Of a stretch of DNA of 64,000 nt, positions 17,912 through 25,111 are shown piece after piece (position 1 is the stretch's first letter; each line of letters begins with the position of its first letter). Under the pieces are notes generated by a model, which was not told the DNA's origin, ran no database searches, and worked only from the letters and a program-made list of their open reading frames with translations. The stretch is from an uncultured Duncaniella sp. GTDB lineage: Bacteria; Bacteroidota; Bacteroidia; Bacteroidales; Muribaculaceae. Position numbers and translations under genes: made by a program. The stretch is taken from contig CAJTMH010000001.1 of the NCBI GenBank assembly GCA_910577255.1, forward strand, positions 682,001 through 746,000. The letters are read 5' to 3'.

Positions 17912-17985
17912 GTCTATACCGACACCAATGCAGTCAATCAACCAGCCGTGAAAAACTTGAAAACATCAAATAAAGCACAAGGAAA

Positions 17986-18981
17986 ATGGTTAAAATAGAC
18001 TGGGATAAAGGCTTCCTTGACACCAATGGGCGCTTCCATACACGCAAAGAAATCGAGGATTGGTATTTGGAAGAAATGACATATAAAATCGGTGAGAAAA
18101 AGGGTTATCTGAAAATAAAGTCACGACTTGAAACCAAAGTATTGCCGCTCCACACCGATGCAGCTACGCGAAAATACATCAAAGACATAGCTTCGCATGT
18201 CAAGGATCTGCTGATGGCCCGACCTGAGAGCTTGATGAAATTAAAGAAGAGGGCTGCACGCAAGGAAAAGATGCTTCGTAAAATATATGGCTTGGAACTC
18301 CCGCCAAAAGTAGTTGACGATGTGATATTGAAACTCAAGAAAGAGATTCTCGAAGCTTTCAACTACTCTGAATTCCGGAAAGACACGCTTGCCAAACTTG
18401 CATCCAAACTCAACGTGAAAAGCTGCCCGTATTGCAATCAGCATCTCACTCTTTGTGTCGAAACCGATCTGTCCAATGGAGCTGACATCGAGCTTCTGGC
18501 CGAAATGCAGTTTGACCACTTTATCGACAAGGCCGGTTACCCGATGCTGAGCATGTCGCTCTACAATCTTGTGCCCTCCTGTCCACTATGCAACAATGTT
18601 AAAGGCGCACAGGAACTTTCGCTCAATTACCATCCATACTATCCGTCAAGCCATGATAAATTTTCCGTAAATCTTGAGGACAGCCCACTCCCATCGTTCT
18701 ATGGCGATAACATAAATAAAATCAATCTCTCCCTCCGGCCCAATGCCGACTATAACAACAAAAAGAGAAAGAAAACTACCGCATCATATAACAAATATTC
18801 TTATCAGGCAGTACGCAACTCCCGCCATAAGGATATAATTGATGAAGTATATGTCAGAGCTTACCTGGAGGAATACTATTCTCGCAATGGGAATTTCACC
18901 CGACACGAGATATCAAATTGCATGTCAGAAATAAAGAGTCTCGGGAACGAATATGCAAAAAAAGACAAAAAACGTCCATAA
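17986..18981 (+). CDS. solitary HNH endonuclease, possibly truncated at the C-terminus
   Basis: A 331-residue protein. The first 130 residues are charged and helical. The HNH core is CPYC (C147, C150), FDHF (D177, H178), YNLV (N194) and CPLCN (C199, C202), i.e. a ββα-metal nuclease stabilised by a four-cysteine zinc site. Similar HNH proteins serve as effectors in Septu/retron-type phage defence beside an SMC-like ATPase (PtuA), but no ATPase gene is adjacent. The protein stops at KKDKKRP, where I would expect a further short conserved tail, so a C-terminal truncation is suspected. A terminator follows 9 bp later. Confidence 0.8.
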   Translation: MVKIDWDKGFLDTNGRFHTRKEIEDWYLEEMTYKIGEKKGYLKIKSRLETKVLPLHTDAATRKYIKDIASHVKDLLMARPESLMKLKKRAARKEKMLRKIYGLELPPKVVDDVILKLKKEILEAFNYSEFRKDTLAKLASKLNVKSCPYCNQHLTLCVETDLSNGADIELLAEMQFDHFIDKAGYPMLSMSLYNLVPSCPLCNNVKGAQELSLNYHPYYPSSHDKFSVNLEDSPLPSFYGDNINKINLSLRPNADYNNKKRKKTTASYNKYSYQAVRNSRHKDIIDEVYVRAYLEEYYSRNGNFTRHEISNCMSEIKSLGNEYAKKDKKRP

Positions 18982-18989
18982 TATGAATT

Positions 18990-19040
18990 AAGCCCTAACG
19001 ATCTATCAAGGATCGCAAGGGCTTAGTTCATTTCGTTTTT
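18990..19040. terminator. bidirectional terminator between HNH and sulP genes
   Basis: AAGCCCT (18990-18996) pairs with AGGGCTT (19018-19024), with an inner CGATC/GATCG pair around a 7 nt loop. A T-rich run ends near 19040. Confidence 0.8.
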
Positions 19041-19056
19041 GCTATGCTGAGAGTGG

Positions 19057-20763
19057 TTACGCCATCCCGGTCTCCACATCGGCACCGGAAACGGGAGCAA
19101 GCCTGTTGGCCATGACGATAGCTTTAGTGATATGGTCGCAGATATGATCCTCGCCAAGAAGGGCTCCGATACCCGCATTGATCAGCGCCTCCTTGACATT
19201 CGGTTTCACACCTGAAAGCACTACATGTATATCCGATTCCTGCGAGGACTTGATGAGTATCTCGAGGTTATGAATTGCGGTGGAGTCAATGAATGGCACC
19301 TTACGCATACGGATTATACGCACCTTCGGTTTTGCGGTAAGAGTAGTGCGCATCAGCTCGTCAAACTTAGTTGCCACACCAAAGAAAAACGGACCGTCAA
19401 TCTCGTAAACCTCCACACCGGGATTCACATTGAGAACTTCATGGATAGTAGTCTCCGAACCCTCGGCTATGTCAAGCTGCTCCGAGTACACCTTTATCTC
19501 AGTATTCTCCATCACACGACGCAGGAAGAGGATGATGGCAAGGAGGAGTCCCATTTCGATGGCAATTGTAAGGTCAAAAATCACAGTGAGCAGGAAGGTG
19601 ACTGCCAGGACTGAGATATCACTCTTCGGGTTATGCAGAATGCCTCTGATAGTACGCCAACCACTCATGTTGTAGCTCACCACAATAAGGACAGCTGCAA
19701 GACATGACATTGGCACAAGATTGATAAGCGGCATAAGAAAGAGGAATATAAGGAAGAGGACCACCGCATGAACGAGTCCGGCCACCGGAGTGCGTCCGCC
19801 GTTAGTGATATTGGTCATTGTACGGGCTATCGCACCGGTCACAGGTATACCGCCAAAGAATGGCACTATTATATTAGCCATACCCTGACCTATCAGCTCC
19901 GTGTTGCTATTGGTGCGCGAACCTGTCACACCATCGGCCACAGTTGCTGAAAGCAATGACTCTATGGCTCCAAGAATAGCGATGGTGAACGCTGAAGGAA
20001 GCAGACGGTTGATAGTTGCCATGTTGAGTTCAAAACCATGAGGCTGGGGAATATCGGTAGGAAGTGAACCAAAACGGTCACCGATGGTTTCGACATGCAC
20101 TCCGGGCACAAGTGAGACTACTGCCGTCACCACAATTATGGCGATGAGTGCGCCTGGCAGACGACGTGAAATCTTAGGAGTAACGATGATAATGGCCAAT
20201 GCGGCAAGTCCGACAGCCAAAGTCATCCAGTCGATATTACCGAAATTCGAGAGATACACACCCCACTTAGGGATAAATTCACTCGGCACATTCTTCAGTC
20301 CAAGCCCGAAAAAGTCATTAATTTGTGTCGAGAATATAGTCAGCGCAATACCTGCGGTGAACCCTACGACAATAGGATAAGGTATAAATTTAATGACTGT
20401 GCCTAAGCGGAAAAAGCCGAGGGCCACAAGAATGAGGCCAGCCATGAATGTGGCTATGGCAAGACCTTCAAGCCCGAAAGTGGCGATGATGTTATATACT
20501 ATGACAATGAATGCACCTGTAGGGCCACCGATCTGAACCGAACAGCCACCGGCAGCTGACACGATGAATCCACCGATAATAGCGGTGATCAGGCCGACTG
20601 TAGGGCTGACACCACTGGCTATACCGAACGCGATGGCTAATGGCAGGGCCACGATGCCGACCACGATACCTGCCACCAGGTCATTCTTAAATTTCTCCAA
20701 TGAATAGTGACTCAAAGCCGAAATCAACTTCGGCCGGAAATCAATAGAACCTGAAAAATTCAT
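19057..20763 (-). CDS. SulP family inorganic anion transporter with STAS domain
   Basis: A 568-residue inner-membrane transporter of the SLC26/SulP family, with 12-14 predicted helices (residues about 25-435) and a cytosolic STAS domain (about 450-555). Typical segments are VALPLAIAFGIASGVSPTVG, GGPTGAFIVIVYNI and LIGQGMANIIVPFFGG. The STAS part has IRMRKVPFIDSTAIHNLE. Substrates of the family include sulfate and bicarbonate, usually driven by protons or sodium; this one cannot be told. It is monocistronic, flanked by a terminator and an AT-rich upstream region. Confidence 0.92.
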   Translation of the reverse strand: MNFSGSIDFRPKLISALSHYSLEKFKNDLVAGIVVGIVALPLAIAFGIASGVSPTVGLITAIIGGFIVSAAGGCSVQIGGPTGAFIVIVYNIIATFGLEGLAIATFMAGLILVALGFFRLGTVIKFIPYPIVVGFTAGIALTIFSTQINDFFGLGLKNVPSEFIPKWGVYLSNFGNIDWMTLAVGLAALAIIIVTPKISRRLPGALIAIIVVTAVVSLVPGVHVETIGDRFGSLPTDIPQPHGFELNMATINRLLPSAFTIAILGAIESLLSATVADGVTGSRTNSNTELIGQGMANIIVPFFGGIPVTGAIARTMTNITNGGRTPVAGLVHAVVLFLIFLFLMPLINLVPMSCLAAVLIVVSYNMSGWRTIRGILHNPKSDISVLAVTFLLTVIFDLTIAIEMGLLLAIILFLRRVMENTEIKVYSEQLDIAEGSETTIHEVLNVNPGVEVYEIDGPFFFGVATKFDELMRTTLTAKPKVRIIRMRKVPFIDSTAIHNLEILIKSSQESDIHVVLSGVKPNVKEALINAGIGALLGEDHICDHITKAIVMANRLAPVSGADVETGMA

Positions 20764-20834
20764 ACGAACAATCTATTTACTATATTTGCTAAAACTCTAT
20801 CTTACTTCAATATAAGAGCTTGATTACCTATTTT

Positions 20835-20857
20835 CAAAATTACAAGGTGCAAAATTA
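20835..20857 (-). promoter_or_regulatory. possible sulP promoter (two -7-like boxes)
   Basis: Two TAATTTTG boxes on the minus strand, at 20842-20835 and 20857-20850, lie 70-95 bp upstream of sulP. Their -33 partners are imperfect. Confidence 0.35.
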
Positions 20858-20931
20858 CATAAAAAAACTCATATCCAAGTCAAAAAATCAGGGATTTAAT
20901 ACTTTAAACCCACATCTCAGCCACAATAAAA

Positions 20932-20971
20932 AAATTATCATCCTGCTCCGGTGAGTCAAAGATGATAATTT
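20932..20971. repeat. 11 bp inverted repeat, hairpin-forming
   Basis: AAATTATCATC (20932-20942) pairs perfectly with GATGATAATTT (20961-20971) around an 18 nt loop. It lies where phage-like coding sequence begins and may be a terminator or an element boundary. Confidence 0.5.
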
Positions 20972-21182
20972 CATCTCGGAAACGGTCGGCAAATCAGTCA
21001 CGAGTGCAAATCAATTCTTCCACCTCACATCCGAGGAAATGGCCAAAGTGAAAAGAGATACACCCGACCTTTACGCCAAGATAAAGCAGTATGCAGATGA
21101 TGGTTACAAGAATGCCGCCCAATATATGGATGATTATGTAGGATATCTTGAGGAAATTGAAGACCCCAGAACTGCGCATTAA
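20955..21182 (+). pseudogene. remnant reading frame, probably 3' end of a phage tail gene (tape-measure?)
   Basis: An open frame of 75 codons, of which only the last 47 follow an ATG (21039). The translated part has clear coding character, with segments such as FFHLTSEEMAKVKRD and YADDGYKNAAQYMDDYV. It resembles helical units of Bacteroidota prophage tail tape-measure proteins, though this is memory-based and uncertain. It overlaps the start of the tail gene at 21148, the usual arrangement at the end of a tape-measure gene. The lack of a proper start indicates 5' truncation. Confidence 0.45.
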
Positions 21183-21609
21183 CGGCAGTAGCACCATGGC
21201 GAAAGATTGGGGCGTGAAGATGGGTGATGGCTTTCTTGACACCCTAAACGAACCTCTCACGCCCAAAGGCCCGGTTGAAAATGAGTCAAGACTCGAAAAC
21301 GGAAAGCGCGTGGTACTTGACCAGAATAATATAAAGTTCAAATCACGCGAATTGACTCTTGATTTTATTATCGAGGGGCGCTCCCCGGAAGAATTCAAGG
21401 AATACAAACGAAAGTTTCTTGAGGTGATGTATAGGGGTAATGTCAGCATTCAAGTACCTCAGGATAGCGATGATGTTTACCATCTTATCTTCAAGGGCAA
21501 AGGAACTGAATATAGTATGAACTACCAACGCACATTCTGCCACACAGTACTTAAATTTGAAGAGCCAAACCCAATGGATAGAGCGGAGTGTGCCGGAGTC
21601 ACCAATTAG
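21148..21609 (+). CDS. phage distal-tail-like protein, prophage remnant
   Basis: A 153-residue protein beginning at TTG 21148, with AGGA just upstream. The first ATG (21196) would cut into the conserved start PELRINGSSTMAKDWGV. Together with ESRLENGKRV, the central RELTLDFIIEGRSPEEF and the ending LKFEEPNPMDRA, it matches a tail protein common in Bacteroidota siphovirus-like prophages, which usually follows the tape-measure gene. It appears full length but stands alone without structural, lysis or integrase genes, so it is a relic or domesticated fragment. Confidence 0.65.
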   Translation: MRKLKTPELRINGSSTMAKDWGVKMGDGFLDTLNEPLTPKGPVENESRLENGKRVVLDQNNIKFKSRELTLDFIIEGRSPEEFKEYKRKFLEVMYRGNVSIQVPQDSDDVYHLIFKGKGTEYSMNYQRTFCHTVLKFEEPNPMDRAECAGVTN

Positions 21610-21650
21610 GACTTAATCGGCTGTGTGTCGATGCGTTTTTGTTAAACAGG

Positions 21651-21684
21651 AATGGCGGTAGTCGTGATGACTAACCGCCATTTT
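21651..21684. terminator. hairpin terminator between phage tail gene and DUF5053 gene
   Basis: A 13-14 bp stem (21651-21663 with 21669-21682, one bulged base) with a tight loop, followed by T's on the plus strand. Its sequence is nearly the same as the hairpin at 22540-22572. Confidence 0.75.
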
Positions 21685-21698
21685 GAGTTCCATAAAAA

Positions 21699-22028
21699 TT
21701 ACTCTCTTTCACGAGCTATCAAAGTATTATCAATTTCATCAGCATGAGCCATCAACCTCTTTGCAATATCTCGAAACGATTCCGCTAAACAATGTGATTC
21801 TTCATCTGAAAAACTACGTTCCTTATCACATACGGTCGCTCCATGGAGTTTCTGAGAGAACCATCCCTGAGTCTTACCGAAATACTGTTTTGCAAGAGCA
21901 GTCTTGTTTATCAGCCCATCCAAATCAAGAAATGCTGTAAAGATAGCCCCTTCTTTAAAGGATATTGTTTCCTCTCTATGTTTTTCCGCTAATTCCGGAT
22001 TATGAAATTTCTGTTTTCCTAAATACAT
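21699..22028 (-). CDS. DUF5053-like phage-associated protein
   Basis: A 109-residue protein from the ATG at 22028; an in-frame GTG at 22058 would add ten residues but lacks a ribosome site. The central part reads LINKTALAKQYFGKTQGWF, followed by SQKLHG and a helical ending with FRDIAKRLMAHADEID. It looks like a small helix-turn-helix-type protein of the DUF5053 group seen in Bacteroidota prophages. It follows the 43-codon ORF at 22202-22071 and probably shares the promoter at 22254-22285. Function unknown; DNA binding is a guess. Confidence 0.6.
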   Translation of the reverse strand: MYLGKQKFHNPELAEKHREETISFKEGAIFTAFLDLDGLINKTALAKQYFGKTQGWFSQKLHGATVCDKERSFSDEESHCLAESFRDIAKRLMAHADEIDNTLIARERE

Positions 22029-22070
22029 TTTTTTTGTAAATTTGCCCCCGTCTCTCACCCGGGGCTGGTT

Positions 22071-22202
22071 TTACAATAGGTTTACTATCTCATGAAGCAG
22101 TCCTCTTATTTGAGCGACTCTCCTATGGTTGCTTTCGTTCTCAATCATATCAAGCAAGTTGTGAATGATTGCAACCATTTGTTTTATTCTTTCATCATTC
22201 AA
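22071..22202 (-). CDS. 43-residue ORF with TTG start upstream of DUF5053 gene
   Basis: A very small ORF starting at TTG 22202. The product begins LNDERIKQMVAIIHNLLDMI and ends in RGLLHEIVNLL, a charged helical peptide. A strong Shine-Dalgarno AGGAGG sits at 22219-22214, but its ideally spaced start is an ATG at 22207 that reads Met-Thr-stop and overlaps the TTG. Either the TTG start is used by coupling or reinitiation, or one base was lost after the ATG and this is a frameshifted gene. A good promoter lies 50 bp upstream. Function unknown. Confidence 0.5.
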   Translation of the reverse strand: MNDERIKQMVAIIHNLLDMIENESNHRRVAQIRGLLHEIVNLL

Positions 22203-22204
22203 GT

Positions 22205-22220
22205 CATATTATACCTCCTT
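22205..22220 (-). promoter_or_regulatory. strong Shine-Dalgarno site with a two-codon minigene
   Basis: AAGGAGGT at 22220-22213 is unusual for this phylum. The ATG six bases later opens a minimal reading frame ATG-ACT-TGA whose stop overlaps the TTG start of the 43-codon ORF. Confidence 0.55.
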
Positions 22221-22253
22221 TCTGTTAATGGGTTAACTATTATTATCTCTATA

Positions 22254-22285
22254 CAAATATAGTAATAATTTCAATAATAAACAAA
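22254..22285 (-). promoter_or_regulatory. promoter of the small ORF-DUF5053 unit
   Basis: On the minus strand TTTG at 22285-22282, a 20 bp spacer and TATATTTG at 22261-22254 match the Bacteroidota consensus. The predicted leader to the Met-Thr minigene is about 40 nt. Confidence 0.75.
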
Positions 22286-22539
22286 TGTTCATTCAATATT
22301 TCAATATGTTCTACAACATATTAAAAGTACAACGTGCATCATTCATCCGATTGGTGTGCTTCGTATTTTTAGAGAAATATCTTAAAAAGGTTATCTTGTC
22401 GCCTTTATGCGTACCGTTATCATCTCGTTTTTCTCTATATAAAACATTGATTCCTTATATTTTCACTAAATAACGTTAAATCCATTCCTCAAAATTCAGA
22501 GTTTGAGATGATAAATTTATTCTAAATGAAGATAAAATA

Positions 22540-22574
22540 AATGGCGATTGGTCGTTATGACCAGTCGCCATTCT
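22540..22574 (-). terminator. terminator after the small lipoprotein gene
   Basis: A 14 bp stem (22540-22553 with 22559-22572, one mismatch) lies right at the lipoprotein stop and is followed on the minus strand by a T-rich run. It is almost identical to the hairpin at 21651. Confidence 0.8.
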
Positions 22575-22575
22575 G

Positions 22576-22770
22576 TTAATTAAGATTGAGCTTTTCAACA
22601 GTCCCATCTTCATCTGTTATAATGAGTGTATTTCCATCAAGTTCAATTTCTTCGGTGATTACAACGGAATCTTCATCGGTTGATACCTGTTGGGATGAAG
22701 AATGTTTCTCACATGATGCCATAATAGAGGTCATCAGTACAATGCTAATGCAAAACAAGAATTCTCTCAT
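22576..22770 (-). CDS. 64-residue lipoprotein downstream of EVE-nuclease gene
   Basis: A tiny exported protein. Residues 1-19 form a hydrophobic signal peptide ending in the lipobox MASC, so Cys20 should be lipidated. The mature part is a Ser-rich linker followed by an acidic two-strand-like segment (IELDGNTLIITDEDGTVEKL). It starts 10 bp after the stop of the EVE/PD-(D/E)XK gene and is followed by a terminator, so the two are almost surely cotranscribed. No family recognised. Whether it works with the nuclease or is only a passenger is unknown. Confidence 0.75.
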   Translation of the reverse strand: MREFLFCISIVLMTSIMASCEKHSSSQQVSTDEDSVVITEEIELDGNTLIITDEDGTVEKLNLN

Positions 22771-22780
22771 AGTTATATAT

Positions 22781-24241
22781 TTATCGTTGTAGATACTTTT
22801 TCAATATTGATAACCTATCAGGATTGCTAAGTTCAGACCAATAGAACTCTTCATAATAGTTCCTATCAAATCCATTTTTGTTGGGGAACACAATCATCCG
22901 TTCATCGTCACACAATACAAGAGTATGTGACTGCAGTAGATTTGCATACGACTTCGCTTGAATGAACGCCTCAATCCTTTCTTTATTATTCTTTATGTGC
23001 AACTTGGCTTCAATAAGAATCTCCGCTGTCGGTTCCGTAGGGCTGTCGTCAAAATATAAAGCAAAATCTGGATATATCCGGCGTCCTCTTCCTGCGTGAA
23101 TGGGAAGTTGACGGATATAATCAACGCCATTAACCAACCCCAAATCATCAAGTAATGGAATCAGTAGATGTTCTTCCACATCTTTTTCAAGATTTATTTT
23201 ATAGTTTACATTGGGCCTGAAAGTGTCAAGTTCTGGAAGAGCAGTATTATCAAATCCTTTTGCTGAAAGTATGGAACATAATTGGTCGTAATCCTCAGAC
23301 GAAAGTAATGTTCCATTAACGCCTTGGAATTTACGCCTTATAAGCGGATGATTCTTAAAATATTGATGTTTTTGAAGTTCATGCAACGTTATTTTTGGCA
23401 ACTCGCTAACTTTTCTAACTTTGGAATAACAATGATAACTCCCAAATGGGTCAACTTCACCACTGGACAATATGAGATACATTGCCACAATGGCACTTAT
23501 CGGAGAGGTTTGATAAATCAAAAGCAAATCTCCCGGTCTGGCTTCCGCATTACATCCCCAATAACATTCATCTGGAAGTTTGTAATCTGGCACACCACCG
23601 GAAATCCATAGATTCCCATGCCGCCGGGCGCTTGGCTCATCCCTATCTTCAAAGAAATAATCGGGAACAAAATCATACAAGAATGATGAGAACTCCGGCA
23701 TTGTCATAGCATTTTCCTTGCGGAACTGATTGAAAACGCTGCATAATTCCCAATAATATAAACATCGTCCCTCATAATCGGTTTTCATTGGAATTTGTGG
23801 GAGTTCAATATCAAACAAATCCGCCGTTTTTACAAGCGTACCGAACTTAATACCATAAAGATAGGGGAAGAAGTAATTGGGGAATAATATGGAAAGCCAT
23901 AGCGAAATATCTGGAATGAGCATCATCATTCCTTTAAAGTCTCCCGGTTTTATAATGTAGCCATCATCCACTACAAGGCCATGGGCTATAATGGAATGAA
24001 ATATCTCTTTGGCAGTATCCTCATTCTCTATTTCGACATCCTCAAAATCAGATATATTGTAGTGGTATAGGAGTTCAAGCAATTCCTCTTTCAACTCCAT
24101 GTCAATATTCAAATCTGGATTGTAGTGACACATTAATTCTGTCAGCATAGGTGCATCGTATGCGTCGTGGAACTTCCCTATTTTATATTGATTGTCTTGA
24201 GAGGACGAATACAACTCCCACAACTTGGGACTAAGCTTCAT
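22781..24241 (-). CDS. EVE-like domain fused to PD-(D/E)XK (HsdR-N type) nuclease; predicted restriction/defence protein
   Basis: A 486-residue cytosolic protein with three parts. Residues 1-200 are an unrecognised helical domain (LFPNYFFPYLYGIKFG, then YYWELCSVFNQFRKE). Residues about 207-328 look like an EVE/PUA-type module, whose relatives bind modified bases: NLWISGG near the start, PGDLLLIYQTSPISAIVAMY in the middle and FQGVNGTLLSSEDYDQL at the end. Residues about 352-470 match the HsdR N-terminal nuclease: acidic E356/E357 on the first helix, PDFAL with D392, and IEAK with E411 and K413. This predicts cleavage of DNA carrying modified bases (type IV-like) and phage defence. No methylase or helicase is present. 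A small lipoprotein gene follows. The nuclease part is more certain than the EVE part. Confidence 0.7.
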   Translation of the reverse strand: MKLSPKLWELYSSSQDNQYKIGKFHDAYDAPMLTELMCHYNPDLNIDMELKEELLELLYHYNISDFEDVEIENEDTAKEIFHSIIAHGLVVDDGYIIKPGDFKGMMMLIPDISLWLSILFPNYFFPYLYGIKFGTLVKTADLFDIELPQIPMKTDYEGRCLYYWELCSVFNQFRKENAMTMPEFSSFLYDFVPDYFFEDRDEPSARRHGNLWISGGVPDYKLPDECYWGCNAEARPGDLLLIYQTSPISAIVAMYLILSSGEVDPFGSYHCYSKVRKVSELPKITLHELQKHQYFKNHPLIRRKFQGVNGTLLSSEDYDQLCSILSAKGFDNTALPELDTFRPNVNYKINLEKDVEEHLLIPLLDDLGLVNGVDYIRQLPIHAGRGRRIYPDFALYFDDSPTEPTAEILIEAKLHIKNNKERIEAFIQAKSYANLLQSHTLVLCDDERMIVFPNKNGFDRNYYEEFYWSELSNPDRLSILKKYLQR

Positions 24242-24261
24242 ACAGTTATTCTATTGTGGTT

Positions 24262-24524
24262 TTAATGGTAATACATTTGTGCGTGTGACATATATAGAAG
24301 TGTTCCAATACCATCTTTGAGAATGTCAAATATGGATAAGACTGCGGATATAAGCTGCCCCAAACACCATCCTTACCAATTTATGCCTTTCGGCAAAACA
24401 GCACCTGCTTTTTCCCCCGCCTCAGCCATATTAGCCGAGGCATCTTTTGCTCCATCCTTTAGATCTTTGCTCGCTTAGGTCTTTGCTCGCTTCCTTTATA
24501 CCTTTCAACGCATTTATATTTATA
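24262..24524 (-). pseudogene. decayed gene fragment with frameshift and in-frame stop
   Basis: Downstream of the barrel gene the minus strand keeps coding character but no intact ORF. Reading AAT GCG TTG from about 24517 gives NALKGIKEASKDL. A 16 bp tandem duplication (24461-24492) then shifts the frame. With one copy removed the frame continues through KDGAKDASANMAEAG to KGINW and a TAA at 24375-24373. Beyond it the same frame continues as a hydrophobic stretch (ISAVLSIFDILKDGIGTLLY) to a TAA at 24264. The parent family is not recognised; a small membrane-active protein is possible. Confidence 0.5.
24461..24492. repeat. 16 bp tandem direct repeat (2 copies)
   Basis: The unit AGATCTTTGCTCGCTT at 24461-24476 recurs at 24477-24492 with one mismatch. 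Its length is not a multiple of three, so it breaks the fragment's reading frame. Confidence 0.9.
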
Positions 24525-25094
24525 TTAGAATGTAACGCCGAGTGATATCGTAGCCAGATTCAGACCGGTGACGAGTGTATCCTTCTTGTCACCCGGAAAA
24601 GTCATGTCGTTATACGCATACGACAATATCAGATATGACTGGAATGACTTTCCTGCCGCGAGGTTGAACCCGATACCCGGACGGCAATAGAATGTGGCCT
24701 TTGTCTTCCATCCAGGCACTTCATTAAATCCCACTCCAACCCTGAGATCCATAAAACACAATGTCGGACGTGAGGTGAACGATGTGCGTAAAATTCCGTA
24801 GACAGGAAATGACCGGCATGAATTTGACATCATCATATTTATGCCTCCGCCTATACCGGCGAGCTTGCACCAACTATTGTGATAGCCGAAATATGCATCC
24901 AGATCGATAGTTGACATGTCGTCACCACCCATATCTATTCCTACGCCGAGTTCTGCGCCCCAACTAAATCCGCTTGTCGATTTCTGTTCCGTGTCAGTCT
25001 CTGCCAATGCGGCAAATGGTGAGAACAGAATTACAAGACACCATATTAATATTGAGGATGCGATGCGGCTAAGATAGCAAATATTACTTTTCAC
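24525..25094 (-). CDS. outer-membrane beta-barrel-like protein
   Basis: A 189-residue exported protein. A long signal sequence (residues 1-31, ending ALAET) is followed by alternating amphipathic strands rich in Gly and aromatic residues, such as FSWGAELGVGIDMGG and ATFYCRPGIGFNLAAG. It ends with the typical barrel signature LGVTF. An 8-stranded barrel of the OmpA/PorT-like type is likely. Role unknown. It follows prmA at 17 bp on the same strand. Confidence 0.7.
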   Translation of the reverse strand: MKSNICYLSRIASSILIWCLVILFSPFAALAETDTEQKSTSGFSWGAELGVGIDMGGDDMSTIDLDAYFGYHNSWCKLAGIGGGINMMMSNSCRSFPVYGILRTSFTSRPTLCFMDLRVGVGFNEVPGWKTKATFYCRPGIGFNLAAGKSFQSYLILSYAYNDMTFPGDKKDTLVTGLNLATISLGVTF

Positions 25095-25111
25095 TCTTTA
25101 TATCGTATTTT

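Larger units (their letters stand above)
22203..22539. other. 337 bp AT-rich intergenic stretch
   Basis: It contains the ribosome site and promoter of the small minus-strand ORF in its first 85 bp. The remainder (22286-22539) is strongly AT-rich. The 62-codon plus-strand ORF there looks fortuitous. No other feature is seen. Confidence 0.55.

Noticed and set aside
22285..22473. 62-codon plus-strand ORF in AT-rich DNA
   Set aside because: It overlaps the minus-strand promoter region, is rich in Phe, Ile, Leu and Tyr as expected from AT-rich noncoding sequence, and has no ribosome site or neighbour support.
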